Numbered from the stretch's first letter, positions 50,093 to 60,735 are shown. The stretch is DNA of 64,000 nucleotides from Atrichornis clamosus (GCA_013400975.1 WBMZ01008629.1:113949-177948); one strand, 5' to 3'. Notes: a model not told the origin generated them from the sequence alone. A program made the numbers and translations.

Positions 50093-50140
50093 CTTCCTGT
50101 GCCTCAGTTCCCCATTTGCAAACTCTCACCTAGTGCATTT
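50093..50140 (+). repeat. Second MIR-like fragment, head to tail
   Basis: Directly after the ATT tail of the first copy comes CTGTGCCTCAGTTCCCCATT (50097-50116), then TGCAAACTCTCACC. It matches the CTGTGCCTCAGTTTCCCCATCTGTAAA box of MIR in the same orientation. The remainder of the element is lost or too diverged to see. Confidence 0.55.
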
Positions 50141-53100
50141 TGGTTGCTGTTTCCTCATGGAGCCCTGCCCAAGGAGATCTCAGCGGGAGATGGACTCCCC
50201 AGCTGCTGCCACTTGTAAACATGACCCACTTGCCAAAGATGCTGGGAAGTGCTGAGAAGCCAAAGTTTTGACGTGTTGGAGGATTTAATCGTATTTATGA
50301 AGCAGGTCATTTTTAATGTGTTCATGTCAGAAGACAGCACAGCTAGGGCCCTGCTGGGTGCAGACACACCAGTGTGTGTGTGTGTCCCCTTTGGTCACCT
50401 GAGGCTGGTGTCCCCCCGTGTCTTCCCTGGTCATGGGGCTTCCCTGTCACGTGCTGGAGAAGTCCAACCCTTCTTTTTCCTTTTTTGACATTTACACTTC
50501 CTTGTGGCCAGTTTGTGGCCTTTGTCCATTTGCTTTGAGCCTGTTCAGGGCATCACTGTTGACATTTGGAGAGATTTCAAAGACAGATCTGCGAGTGGTC
50601 TCGGAAAGGGTTGTGGGCCACAGTTGTAATTAGAGTGGAGAGTGCAAACAGAAACCACAACAGCAGCCTGGAGGAGTTACTCTGCTCTGTGGGCCTTAGT
50701 GGGGAGGAGCCCTTAGGGCTCTTGCAGTGCTCAGAAGTTGCTGGTTTCCCCTCCTCCCTCCCCTCTTCTGAAATAGACTAAAAAGAAAATTAGAAAATTA
50801 GCTAGGAACCCTTTTCCTTGGGAAAAGCCAAGGAGCTGGTAGTGTGAGAAATGTGAAAGTGCCTCGTAGGGCAACTCTGCAACAGAGATGGGACAGAGCT
50901 GGTTCATCCGCCTTCCTCAAAAGGATTCCCAGGGCAACAACAACGTAGACACTGAGCTTCAACCCTCTCACTGGGGTGGGAAGTGGAAAAAGCTGAAGGA
51001 GGTTAGGCCATGGGAGGAGATTGTTAGGGATGGATCTGCTGGCCCCAAAATCCCAGAGAGGTGGTTGTAGCAGAGGTTACCTGAACCGGGAGTTAATTGC
51101 AGATGAATTTATTTCACATTAAAATAACCCAAATCGATCAGCTTGTTTTACCTGATGTGGATAATTTGATGGTTTAGTGCATGCTATTACCCTCTGGAAG
51201 GGGGTCTGGTGAAATCTGCCTGCAGCAAGAATGAAGCAGATCTTAAACAGCTGTTGAACCTCTGCCAGCTCCAAAGCAGAGCCCACACCCTTTGCCTGTC
51301 AGCTGGAAGCAGTGGTCACCTGTGTGGTCTGTCCTGCTGCAAGGTGTCCCAGAATGTGTGGCACTTTTCCATTTAAAGGGAAATTCTCAAGGAGCTGGGG
51401 CTCTTTTTGTGTCCCAGTTTTGTGCTCGGCTCCTGGGTGATGTTTCCTGCTATGAGTGGTCTCACAGGGTTGTGTCTACAGGCTTGGGCTTCCAGTGTGG
51501 CTGGGAGCAGATCCAAAGGGCTGGAGGAAGTCAGCAGAGTCTGAACTATGTGGTAAGAATGGGAAGGATAATAGCAGGATTTCCGGGACTACCTGGGCTG
51601 CAGGAACTGGGAATACTCCTGTGCTGGGAGAAGACTTTGCTACTTGCTATTCTCTCATGAGTCCAAGTTTTTCTGCAATCAAAATGCATCCTTACTTTGA
51701 ACTAGATCAAAATGTGAAGCTGATTTTCAGAGTCTTCACAGGGATTTTTTTTTTGTTCTGTTATTGCTGAATTCTATTTATTTTTGCAGTGTCCTTCTAT
51801 TACTTGTCTTCTCTTTATTTTCCAGCTGGTTTCTTATATGCAGTTCAAGAAAGATTTTGTGGAATGTTAAGGGAGTGCCTTGTAGAGGGTGTAATTTCAC
51901 CCATCTCTGCAGTGACAATCCCATCCTTCAGGACAGCAGAGGTGAACCTCCTCTTTCAGCAGCACAGTTTTACTATGTAACCACCTCTGAGTCACTGGGT
52001 TGGAAGTAAAAGAAATGCAAGGAAAAGGGAGCTGGCTTCAGGAGATATGAGCCCGTGAACAGAAAGATGAGTAATGCCCCAGGTTTGTAGCTGGATGCTG
52101 ATTTGCACATCTGCATTGTGCTGCTGTAGGGAGGCGCAACTTTGTTTCTGCACATTTCTTTAAAATTAGTGTTATTGACTGTGCAGTTGTTTCAAAGTGT
52201 CAGGAAAGGTTTTGTGTGTTTCAGGTCTGTGTGTTTATCTGCCTCGTCTGAGCCTGGCTGCTCTCTTCCAGTGAAATGAGCCCTGTGTCTGGTGAGCCGT
52301 GTGTCACTTCAGTTCTTCCCAATACCTCCTTGCTGTCTTAATCTAGCAAAGTTGTTTTTCTTGAGCTTGGTTTGTTTGTCAAGTGAAGCATCAGACATTG
52401 CCTGGAGCCAGGACGAAACTCTTGAAACCCAATAGTTTACAAGCTGCTTCTTTGGAAAGCTCAATTTACTTGAGATGAGTTATTCTGAAGTAATATTTTC
52501 TTTCCTGTTTATTTTTTCTGACAGATCTTCTGCTTCCCCCATGCCCTGTCACATTAAACCATTTATGCACAAAGTAAGCAGTTTGGGTTTGCCCTTGTGA
52601 CTTTACTGGGACCAGTTGCTTTTTCCTATCTGATTCTGTCAGCAAGTGCTTCAGCAAAAGAAATTGCAAACTACCCACTGCAGCCACTGCATTTCAGGGC
52701 AGTTACAAGTGGAATCACATCCTCACTTTAGCTTGATGGTTGGATGTATGAATGCTGAAAGCTCTCTGAGTTTCATCTTGTGAAATGCTGCAGCATCCAG
52801 AGCAAGGTGCAAGTCTGAAGGAGACATCACCCCCTTTTCAGAGGGAGCTCTGCAGGGGTGTATTTCCACAGAGGCTGATGAGGGTGGTGGCACCACTGAC
52901 AAAAACACAAGATGCACGCAGCCAGGGAACAAAAGCACATCTTGAAACCCACGGCTGAGGCTGCCCCCTCTTTCTTCCTTCCATGCACTCACAGAAACAT
53001 TTATTTCTTCCCTTGCAAGGGTGTTTGAATCATTCTCTGGACAATAGTTTCTGTTCACTTTCAAAACACTAGAAATGACTGGAACACAAGGCTGCCTTCA

Positions 53101-53508
53101 CGTTTGGTTTGTTATTTTTCTTCTAGACTGCCGTATCCAAATGTCTCTTCAATCTATGATATCTTAATACTTAAGCAAAGAATTACTCAAGGGACTATCT
53201 TTTTTCTTTTTTTTTTTTTTTGTCTTGAAGGCAGTCCCTGTTAGTTCACAGTATGGAAATCAAGTGGGAAAGTAATGTATGCAAATGACGTGTGCTTTTC
53301 TGGTGCTTCACTTATTGTAATGAGTCACTTGGCATAAAGTGGACTGTTACTATGAATGGAGAAAGCACATCAGGGCTCTGCCTCTCAAGAATTATTTCCA
53401 CTTGCTGCATCTCATTTTGGCTTGGAACCACAAGGGGTGAGACTCTGCTGTCAGCTTCTCTGTACTGGCGGGGCTGTAGTTTACTGAGATTGCCACTGCT
53501 CCCAGATC
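50141..53508. other. Gene-free stretch
   Basis: It contains a (GT)7 run at 50372-50385, a T-rich low-complexity patch at 53199-53221 (15 T at its end) and a repeat-free AT-rich block at about 51090-51180. No gene supported. Confidence 0.5.
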
Positions 53509-53817
53509 TTGTTAACTGCTGGTGCTGAGGGTGGTGGCTCATGGGCAGTCACCAAAGCTGATACTGGCCACAGTCTTTTTCCTGCAGTAATACTGAGACT
53601 AAACCAACAACTGGCCTCGGCGAAGAGGAAGGCAGAAGTTAGTCCCATCCCATATGTGGTGTCTGAGAAGCTGACTGCTCAAAAAGCAGCCTGTCTGGCT
53701 GAGGGACTGATTCCTGCCAAGTCAGCTGCCATTTCAAAACCAGTCCTGTTTGTATCAGACCTCAAGCAGAGCAACCTAAATCAAATTAGCACTCTGGAAG
53801 ATGTTTTTTTCTTGTAA
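53509..53817 (+). other. Coding-like reading frame, possible exon
   Basis: The frame is open to a TAA at 53815-53817. Its translated part from 53588 on is unusual for this window: it is rich in Lys, Ala, Gln, Leu and Glu, low in Cys and Trp, with coding-like codons. It is preceded by a good acceptor tract, CTTTTTCCTGCAG, ending at 53587, so 53588-53817 could be a terminal exon. There is no AATAAA close behind, and I recognise no protein family. The listed start codon is TTG, not ATG, so it would not stand alone as a gene. Chance remains the likeliest explanation. Confidence 0.2.
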
Positions 53818-54966
53818 TTTTTCCTATATAGTAATCGACCCAATGACCAGATGGTGAAGTCTGGTGCTTGGACTAAAAACACGGTGCCAGAGACCGTGGA
53901 TTTCCTGCTCTCCGCTTCATAAGCACTACAGCAAAAGCAGCTCCCAAGGGCATGACGTGTTACACCTCCCCTGACCTTACACAGGCTTACATTGCTTTTT
54001 CTTGACTAGAATACGTAATTCTTATTTATTTATTGTAATGGAAATGGACAACTGACACTGAAGTATTATGACACTGCTGATTGATAGTTGAATGACAAGC
54101 TGCAATGTCACTTTCTTATGAGAATAGCTATCCTGAATTACAAGGGTAGTGAATTGAAGCACATCCTTTAGAAAGATGCCTAATCCCATTTTTAAAGCTC
54201 TGAGTGATGGTGAGACCACTATCTTGTCAAGTAAGATCTTTAATTGCTCTTACTGCGAGGATAGCACATCTTATATCAAGTTTGGTTTTAATCTAATGGC
54301 ATTGACTTGCCTTGTGACCTTGGATGAGAAGGGATGGATCAGTTGTTTAAGGCTAAATTGATCTTGGAATTTATGTAGTAATGTACCTGCTCTGGAGAGC
54401 CTCCAGAGTTGTTTTGAACAGGTGAACCCTGACTGGAGTTTCAGATTCAGTTCTTAAATTTTGTGTGTGCTGTGTGGGTATCACTTTCCCCTGTCATTAG
54501 CCCAGGGTTTAAAATTTGCTAAGCAGGTGGCCTGGGCTTGGTCTGTGCAATGGCAGGTAAGACACTTGACCAGGCCTGTGTCTCTCTTCTGCTTCCTGAG
54601 CTTTAGGAGGAGCAGTGGGGATGAACCTCTGTGTGCTTTGGGAGCTGCAGTGTCACACGTGAACACCTGCACACCCCAAAGCCAATAAATGCCACAGTTA
54701 TGGTTTCACTGGAGCACTGCTCTGGTGGGAATACCCAGGGAGAAAAAACTGGTACAGTCTGAGTGACAGCCCAGGTGAACTGTCACCCATCTGTCATCAG
54801 AGTAGCATTTAATTAATTAGGAGATAAATGACGATGCCATTATGAGGGTATTGAGACCAGTGAAAAATGTTCCAGTGTTGATAGAAATCACATAAAATAA
54901 CAGTCACTGAAAGAGCTTGTCAGGTCTACACTTTTTTTGACGTGTTACTTAACATTGGGGAGCCCC
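53818..54966. other. Gene-free stretch
   Basis: A short segment at about 54296-54345 (GACTTGCCTTGTGACCTTGG at 54304-54323) resembles the 5' half of MIR and may be a fragment. Nothing else recognised. Confidence 0.45.
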
Positions 54967-55053
54967 TAAGCTTTAAAGAAGCATCTCTCTACCCTGATCT
55001 AGACAAATTACTTTTGTACCTTGATCTAAACAAACTCTGATCTCCTTGCTGCC
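54967..55053 (+). repeat. Copy 1 of a perfect 87-bp direct duplication
   Basis: These 87 bases are identical to 56076-56162, 1109 bases downstream. Identity begins at TAAGCTTTAAAG and ends at CTTGCTGCC. One mismatch follows and then similarity stops. The unit also contains an internal near-repeat: CTGATCTAGACAAA and TTGATCTAAACAAA. I recognise no mobile-element family in it. Confidence 0.92.
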
Positions 55054-56075
55054 ATTGAACTCACCTTGTCTGAAACCTAATCTGACTACTTTATTCTACC
55101 TCTGTACTGGGAATTCACTCTATCATTAGCATTTCAATCTATTTAATTCACTGAGGGTCGCTGAGCAATGTAACTGAATCCATGCTAAGCTACCACTGGC
55201 AATTTAGCTGTCAGATAGTCTCACCTTCTATTTTTAGTTGCACTCAAATTCCGTGCTGAAGGGGGTGCACACTGAATTTCTGGATTAGCTTCCCCCGACC
55301 CCTCTATTGTATCACTGTCAGTCATGTTTAAGTTAGAGTCCTGTTTACATTGCTCTGTTATACTAATTACAGCTTGTTGAAGGTATGGTCAGTATTCTTG
55401 GAGACTTTGTTGACAAGCCAGGAACTCTGGGGTTAAGGCCTTGCATTTAGAGCTGAGAGAAGTCTGTATTAGTGCAGTGAAGAAAGTCTTTCTAAGGAGA
55501 CTTGTTAAATTGCAAAGCCAAGACCTCCACAGTCTAAAAACCTAATTCTCCAGGCTGGATGGTCAGTCTCATCTTTGGCTCTCTGTAAGGTATTCTATAG
55601 TGCCAGATGCTTATATTTGGGTCGGGAAGGAACAGCATTGCCAGGGTTCTTACCTTCAGAGATAGGAGGTTAGGATAAGGCATGCAGCTGCACTGTTTCT
55701 CTTCTGAAGAATTATTTCAAGCAGCTGTGCTCCCTGGCCTTCTGTGCCTTTCAGTTATTTTCTCTTGCACAGATTCCGCTACATCTTGTTTTTTATTTAT
55801 TTTCCCCTGGCACAGCTGTCTCCCCAAGGTCCATGTTCTAATGACCTTCTTAGCAAGTACATATGCTGTGGTGTATATTTAGTTTTGAACCAGCTTATGG
55901 CTCTTCTTAGGTGCAATTCAGGGCAGGAAGCAATTTGTTCCTGTTAACAGAGCTGTGTACACATGCGTGCTCTGCCTGTGTTAGTTACACTTTGGTTGCT
56001 TGTTGAACTTGCTTTAGCTCTGTATTCCAGTCACCTCGAAGTGTAATTTAAAAATTAAGCAATTAATGTGTATAT
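55054..56075. other. Gene-free spacer between the duplication copies
   Basis: AT-rich, non-coding and without recognised repeats. It separates the two 87-bp copies and is present once. Confidence 0.6.
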
Positions 56076-56162
56076 TAAGCTTTAAAGAAGCATCTCTCTA
56101 CCCTGATCTAGACAAATTACTTTTGTACCTTGATCTAAACAAACTCTGATCTCCTTGCTGCC
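56076..56162 (+). repeat. Copy 2 of the perfect 87-bp direct duplication
   Basis: Identical base for base to 54967-55053. It is bracketed by a 10-bp direct repeat, ATGTGTATAT, directly before it (56066-56075) and 17 bases after it (56180-56189). This layout recalls a target-site duplication around an inserted block of about 104 bases. So copy 2 is probably the newer one, and copy 1 the source or a sister insertion. Confidence 0.92.
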
Positions 56163-56464
56163 GTTCCAACATACAATATATGTGTATATAGGCAGAAAGC
56201 AGGCTTTATTGGGAGGAAAACAGCCAGACCAGGCATTTATGTTGTAAAATTCATCAGCAAGCTTCATAAGTTATATTCTCTCACTCATTATGTTTGTTGC
56301 ACTTTGGAGATCAGATTTCTTCCCCTGTTCCAAGGTAAACTTGGTGCAAACTGCTCTGAAATCAACAGATTCAGCTTTACGGGACAGTGAGAGATTGCAG
56401 CCTTTTAGGGTAAATGCAGGAAGGTGGTAGCATAAAACAGACTATTCGACTATACCAGAGATTT
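56163..56464. other. Gene-free stretch, nothing seen
   Basis: Apart from the second 10-bp flanking repeat (56180-56189) I see no feature. Confidence 0.5.
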
Positions 56465-56535
56465 GGCTTCACTGGCTCTACTGTTGACCTGTCCTGTGAC
56501 TTTGTGGTCACTTCCCTTCTCTTGCCTTCTCCAGG
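56465..56535 (+). repeat. MIR SINE 5' half
   Basis: GGCTTCACTGGCTCTACTGT (56464-56483) and CTGTGACTTTGTGGTCACTT (56494-56513), followed by a TCTCTTGCCT end, match the MIR order. In that family GGCTCTGCCACT is followed by CTGTGTGACCTTGGGCAAGTCACTT and CCTCTCTGTGCCTC. Sense orientation, truncated after the box. Confidence 0.65.
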
Positions 56536-57127
56536 CTTCGGCTGCCATCCAGTCTCTGGGTCCCTGTGAGAGATGCTCAGTGCCTGCAGCAGGGAGTGCT
56601 GCTCGGAGCTGGGCTGTCCGTGCCAGGCCAAGAGAGGCTCCTCTGGGGTTGATGCCCAGAGGTGAGTGACACCAGACTGTCCTGCTTCCTCTGATTCCAG
56701 CTCTTCCTGACGCCCAGTACATATTTTCCTGTGCAAGTGCTGTGCAAAGGTGAGTAAAGAGCTGTGGCTGCTGCCTAGGAGGATCGTTGCTGGGGACGCA
56801 ACCAGAACATTCATTGGGAGCCTCAGTAATATCCAATTCAGATTGCTGATGAATACATCCTGACTTTGGGCACATACCTCCTGTTAATACTAATGGGAAT
56901 GTCACACATGAATGCTGGAGAATATTGCCCATTATTTTTGGTCTCAGAGCTCTGAGCTGAGAGATTCCCTGAGAAAAATGGCCATTTGCTGTGTGTTGCG
57001 GGCTGCAATTCATTACACACTGTGCATGGTGACTGTTATTTACCTTACAGAACTGTAATGTGATAAGAAGTCTATGTAAGCCACTTAATGGTCTGTCTAC
57101 CTTAAAGAAAATGTGTACCTGATCAGC
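56536..57127. other. Gene-free stretch, nothing seen
   Basis: It lies under two opposite-strand chance frames. No gene or repeat supported. Confidence 0.5.
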
Positions 57128-57199
57128 CTCTGATTTATGCCACTCTCACCCCAGTGCAACTCTATTGGCTCCACTGGTGTTATCCCTGATTTATGCCAG
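57128..57199. repeat. Fossil CTGATTTACACC-class repeat
   Basis: The 12-mer CTGATTTATGCC occurs at 57130-57141 and 57186-57197. It flanks a middle with CCCAGTGCAACTCTATTGGC (57150-57169) and CACTGGTGTTAT. The layout fits the old sauropsid repeat that carries CTGATTTACACCAGTGTAAC and CATTGACTTCAATGG with a repeated CTGATTTACACC end. Family name unknown to me. Confidence 0.5.
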
Positions 57200-58396
57200 T
57201 CTTAGTCGGACTTCATGAGTTTATGTACTTTATATGACTCATGTACACGAGGAGAATGTAGTCTAATAAAATACCTGGCTGTGCATCGTAGCTGTAGGTT
57301 CCTTGCAGAACTGTTAACAGGAGTGCTACAAAACCATGTTCTGCTCCTCTGCAGTGCCTATATATTTCAAGGGGTTATATCCCATATCTGTGGAGATATA
57401 ACTTAATGGTCTCATATTTGACTAATGTGCTGCCTCACTGGCACAGAGCAGTGTTAGAGCCAGGCAGCAGGCAGGGCAAACCTGTAGAATGAGAATAAGA
57501 AGTTGAAAACTTGGCTGTAGTAATTGGGGCACTTTTTTTCTTACTTAGTGGATGAAGTTCTTTGCCTAGAAACAAAGAACTTTCCATGGATTAAATCCCT
57601 TCACTCTGAAAACAACTGTTCTTATCTCAGTCATCTTGCTGCATCAGCACTTATCTTCTGGCTTTGGGGTAGGAAAACAGTCATTTTATGATGTTTATAT
57701 TGCAGTAACAGCCAGGACACGTAGTCTTAGATGCAGGACTCCTTGTTCTAAAACTTGTGTAAACAGACCAGGAAACTGCTCTCTGGCTCAATGATCCTGT
57801 GCTCCTGCTAATGAGGGCTTCTCTGATCACCATGGCAGCTTTTATCACCTGGCCTTGTCTGCAAGGAAAGTGATCATTCCTCTAATCTCTGGAGCTGGAG
57901 TATCAGTCTGAGCTCGGGTGAAGTTGTTGGAGCAATATCCATTACCACGGCTGGATTCCAGGTCAGCTCACCTTCTCTGGTACACCTGGCTCCTCCTGGT
58001 CAGAGCTGACACCTGAGACCACTCTGTAGCTGATCCTTGTTCCCTTCACTGTCTTTCCTTTTAAAGTTTGCCTGCTTTCCTTTAAGTTCTCAGACAGATT
58101 TTAATCTCATGAATATGAGTGACAGGTACATTCAGGTGTCAGGTGTAAAATACAGAGGCTGGGGGAATTTCTGGGGGAAAATGTCAAAAACCCTTTGAGA
58201 TTTACTCTGTACTGCAGGGACAGCATGATACATACTTAAGCCTCAGAAAGGTGCATTTTGGAGTTACTAATAATCCTAAACTTGTGTCCTAGTCTGCATA
58301 GGTTTGTGAACAGCCTTTGCTGAGTTGTGTGATGGTAAACTGAGAAACCTTCAGGTTTTGCTGCAGTGTTTCACTAACTGCATTGACTTGTTCCAT
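57200..58396. other. Gene-free stretch, nothing seen
   Basis: Non-coding, no repeats recognised. Confidence 0.5.
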
Positions 58397-58425
58397 AAAA
58401 AAAAAAAAAGAAAAAAAAAGAAAAG
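58397..58425. repeat. A-rich low-complexity run
   Basis: Thirteen A, G, nine A, G, four A. It lies about 180 bases 5' of the CR1 copy but is not part of it, since CR1 does not end in poly-A. Confidence 0.8.
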
Positions 58426-58603
58426 TTAAAGCTACTAACTTCTTAAAATGGAAAGTGCATCTTTCTTGGCATGGTAAACCAGCAAGATGAAGGCTTGCTC
58501 TGCCTGTACATAGCTGTAATTTATGTTTATGCTCTCGCAAGGGGTCTGCTTGCCCTTGATGCATATGCCTAAGTGCCATTAACATTAATAGGAGCTGAAC
58601 ACA
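58426..58603. other. Short spacer with a possible palindromic-class fragment
   Basis: CCATTAACATTAATAGGAGC (58577-58596), followed by TGAACAC, is close to CATTGACTTCAATGGGAGCTGAGCAC, the core of another old sauropsid palindromic repeat, but it is short and diverged. CR1 begins directly after it. Confidence 0.3.
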
Positions 58604-58830
58604 AGCAGGGAGGTTTAGCTAGAACATTAGGAAACATTTCTTCACCAAAAGGGATGTCAAGAATTGGAACAAGCTGCCCAGGATCGTGCTGGAATCACCA
58701 TCCCTGGAGGGATTTAAAAGATGTGTAGATGTGGGGCTTAAAGACACTTAAGGCTTAGTGGTGGCCTTGGCAGTGGGTTGGACCCAATGATATTACAAAA
58801 CTTCTCTAACCGAAATGATTCTGTCACTAA
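58604..58830 (+). mobile_element. CR1 LINE 3'-end fragment
   Basis: This is the typical 5'-truncated CR1 copy of birds. In order it shows ATTAGGAAACATTTCTTCAC (58626-58645), GGAACAAGCTGCCCAGG (58666-58682), CACCATCCCTGGAGGGATTT (58697-58716), a GTGGCCTTGGCAGTG stretch and GTTGGACCCAATGAT (58777-58791), ending with AAATGATTCTGTCAC. These match the CR1 3' UTR, whose end is normally ATTCTATGA repeats and not poly-A. About one base in six to seven differs from the form I remember, so the copy is old and inactive. No reverse-transcriptase coding sequence is left. Confidence 0.92.
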
Positions 58831-59199
58831 CGGATGCTGAATTCCCTAAATGCTGCCTTGAGTTCTAAAGCCCGGACTGGGTCGCTGCCTCTGCTGTTGA
58901 CCAGTGCCTCACCATCCAGAGCTGCTCCCCTCCCCTCTGGCCCCAGAGTGGCCAAAGAAGCCTTTTTCCAGGGCTGGAGCACTGCAGTCATCCTGCTGGT
59001 ACACAGGCTGGGGGTTGTGCACAGGGGTGGCTGCTGGGAGGTGTCCGGCTTCCCTGGAAAAGCACCGCAGGAAATGGATTCATCAGCAAGGGATGTTTTC
59101 TGCTTAGCTCACTCTGTAATGAGCCCCAGTCCCTGGGTAGAGAAAAGAGGGGTGACTGGGGGAGATGGGGAGACAGGAGGGGAACAACTTATTTCAGGC
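58831..59199. other. Gene-free stretch, nothing seen
   Basis: GC-richer DNA with a chance frame (58834-59241). Not a recognised repeat. Confidence 0.45.
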
Positions 59200-59420
59200 A
59201 ACAAATCAGTTGCTAACTCAGATCCAAAGCCATTTGCATAGATGATGTTGGCCCACGGTGTGTTGGAAATATAAGGCACTCTGTAGACAGCTGCCCAAGG
59301 GAATGCTAATTAGCTGCCAGGCAATTAATAATTAATCAGACTTTTGTTCATTGTGAAGACAGTGTTTTCTTTGGCAGCTTCATAATGTTCTGAGTTTGCA
59401 TTGCTTTTCTTTCGCAGGCT
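59200..59420. other. Candidate conserved non-coding element
   Basis: Dense homeodomain-type motifs in repeat-free AT-rich sequence: CTAATTAG at 59307-59314 and CAATTAATAATTAATCA at 59322-59338, with a TTTGCAT near 59233. Composition changes abruptly at both ends. Of the AT-rich blocks in the window this has the tightest TAATTA cluster. Confidence 0.32.
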
Positions 59421-59773
59421 GATACCACGGCGCTGGAGCCGGGCTTTGCAGGGACGTGCTTCTCCCTCCCTCTGGCATCCAGCTGGCCCTGTCCACATGT
59501 GCAGCCCAGGCCACGACCTCGGCCTTGGCTGGGCTCTGACGGCCCATTTCACAGTCAAAGGCTGGAAAGGGAGTTGCTGCTGTGCTATTTTTAACCAGCT
59601 GGACAGTTAAATAATTCAGATGCAGACACACACACAGAGTGGTCTGGGCTGTGCCTGAGATCTGAGGGGGGAGAAGAGCTTTGTACTGACCCTGCTAGGC
59701 TTGCTTGACCTTATCAAGCATGGGTTCTCAGGCTCTTTAACACAAACACGAAACATAAACCAAACTTCCAGAA
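59421..59773. other. Gene-free stretch
   Basis: Only a short (AC)5 run at 59626-59636 is visible. Confidence 0.5.
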
Positions 59774-59839
59774 GTGAAATCCCTGCTGCACTGACGTCAA
59801 TGGGACTCCTGGCTCTGACTGCAATGGAACCTGGATCAC
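59774..59839. repeat. Fossil palindromic repeat with a consensus CRE
   Basis: The segment starts with GTGAAATCC (59774-59782) and ends with GGATCAC (59833-59839). In between lie CACTGACGTCAATGGGACTC (59789-59808) and a worn second core, GACTGCAATGGAAC. This is the layout of the sauropsid palindrome GTGAAATCCTGGCCCCATTGA…TCAATGGGGCCAGGATTTCAC. Mutation or ancestry has left a perfect TGACGTCA, the cAMP-response element, at 59792-59799. Confidence 0.55.
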
Positions 59840-60109
59840 ACTTAGCTGCAAGGCAAGAACTGTTCAGTATTTCCTTGCTTTCTAATGCTGCAGAACTCTT
59901 TTTCCATTACAATAAAACCCAGTTATGGTGAATAGAGTCCAGAATGGGGAGTGTCAAAATTTCGGGGGAAAAGAAGGATTAATCTCAAGAAATCTCTTTT
60001 GAAGCAGGATGTCTCATGTATGGCTACTCCCCCTGACTTTGGAGTAAGAAGAGGGATACACAGAAAAATATTTCCTACTATATCTCCAGCCTGGTCATCT
60101 CCCCAGCTG
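59840..60109. other. Short gene-free spacer
   Basis: Nothing recognised between the palindromic repeat and the ERV-like block. Confidence 0.5.
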
Positions 60110-60735
60110 TCCTGTGGAGTGGCTCACAGCTCAGTGAAAAGCTGAACCTCTCAGGGATGCCCGGGAGAGCACAAGTCCTGCCAGCAAACCTGCTCACAAC
60201 CAGTGCAGGGCCATAGGTCCTGCCAGGAGCCTGCTCCAGTGCAGACTTCCACGAGGTCACAGCCTCCTTTGGGCATCCCCCTGCTCCAGAGTGGGGTCTT
60301 CCATAGGCTGCAGCTGAGTATCTGCTCCCCTGTGGACCTTCAGGGGCTGCATGTGAACAGCCTGCCTCACCACGGTCTTCATTCATCACCGGCGGCAGGG
60401 GAACCTCTGCTCTGGTGCCAGGAGCACCTCCTCCTCCTCCTTCCTCACTGACCTTGGTGTCCGCAGGGCTGCTTTTCTCAGGTGTTCTCGCTCCTTTCTC
60501 CAGCTGCAGTTGCACAGGCATTCCCACACCCCGCACTCTGCGTTGTCCCAGAGGCTCTACCACCCTCACTGATGGGCTCGGCTTTGGCCAGTGGTGGGTC
60601 CGTCTCGGAGCCAGCTGGAATTGACTCTGTCTGACACAGGGAAAGCTTCTGGCAGCTTCTCACAGAAGCCACCTCTGTAGCCCCCCTGCCACCAGAACCT
60701 TGCCGTGCAAACCCAGTACACTTGTTCGTCAAATA
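60110..60735. mobile_element. Avian endogenous-retrovirus-type repeat, degenerate
   Basis: The block matches an interspersed repeat I remember as common in songbird and related genomes, and which I associate with endogenous retroviral sequence. Landmarks in order are CCTGCCAGGAGCCTGCTCCA (60219-60238), CTGACCTTGGTGTCCGCAGG (60449-60468), TCCCAGAGGCTCTACCACC (60546-60564), TGGGCTCGGCTTTGGCCAGT (60573-60592) and GGCAGCTTCTCACAGAAGCC (60652-60671). An AATAAA follows at 60732-60737. I could not identify matching terminal repeats, a primer-binding site or any intact viral reading frame. Frames on both strands here are fragments. The exact family and whether this is long-terminal-repeat or internal sequence are uncertain. 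Confidence 0.55.
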
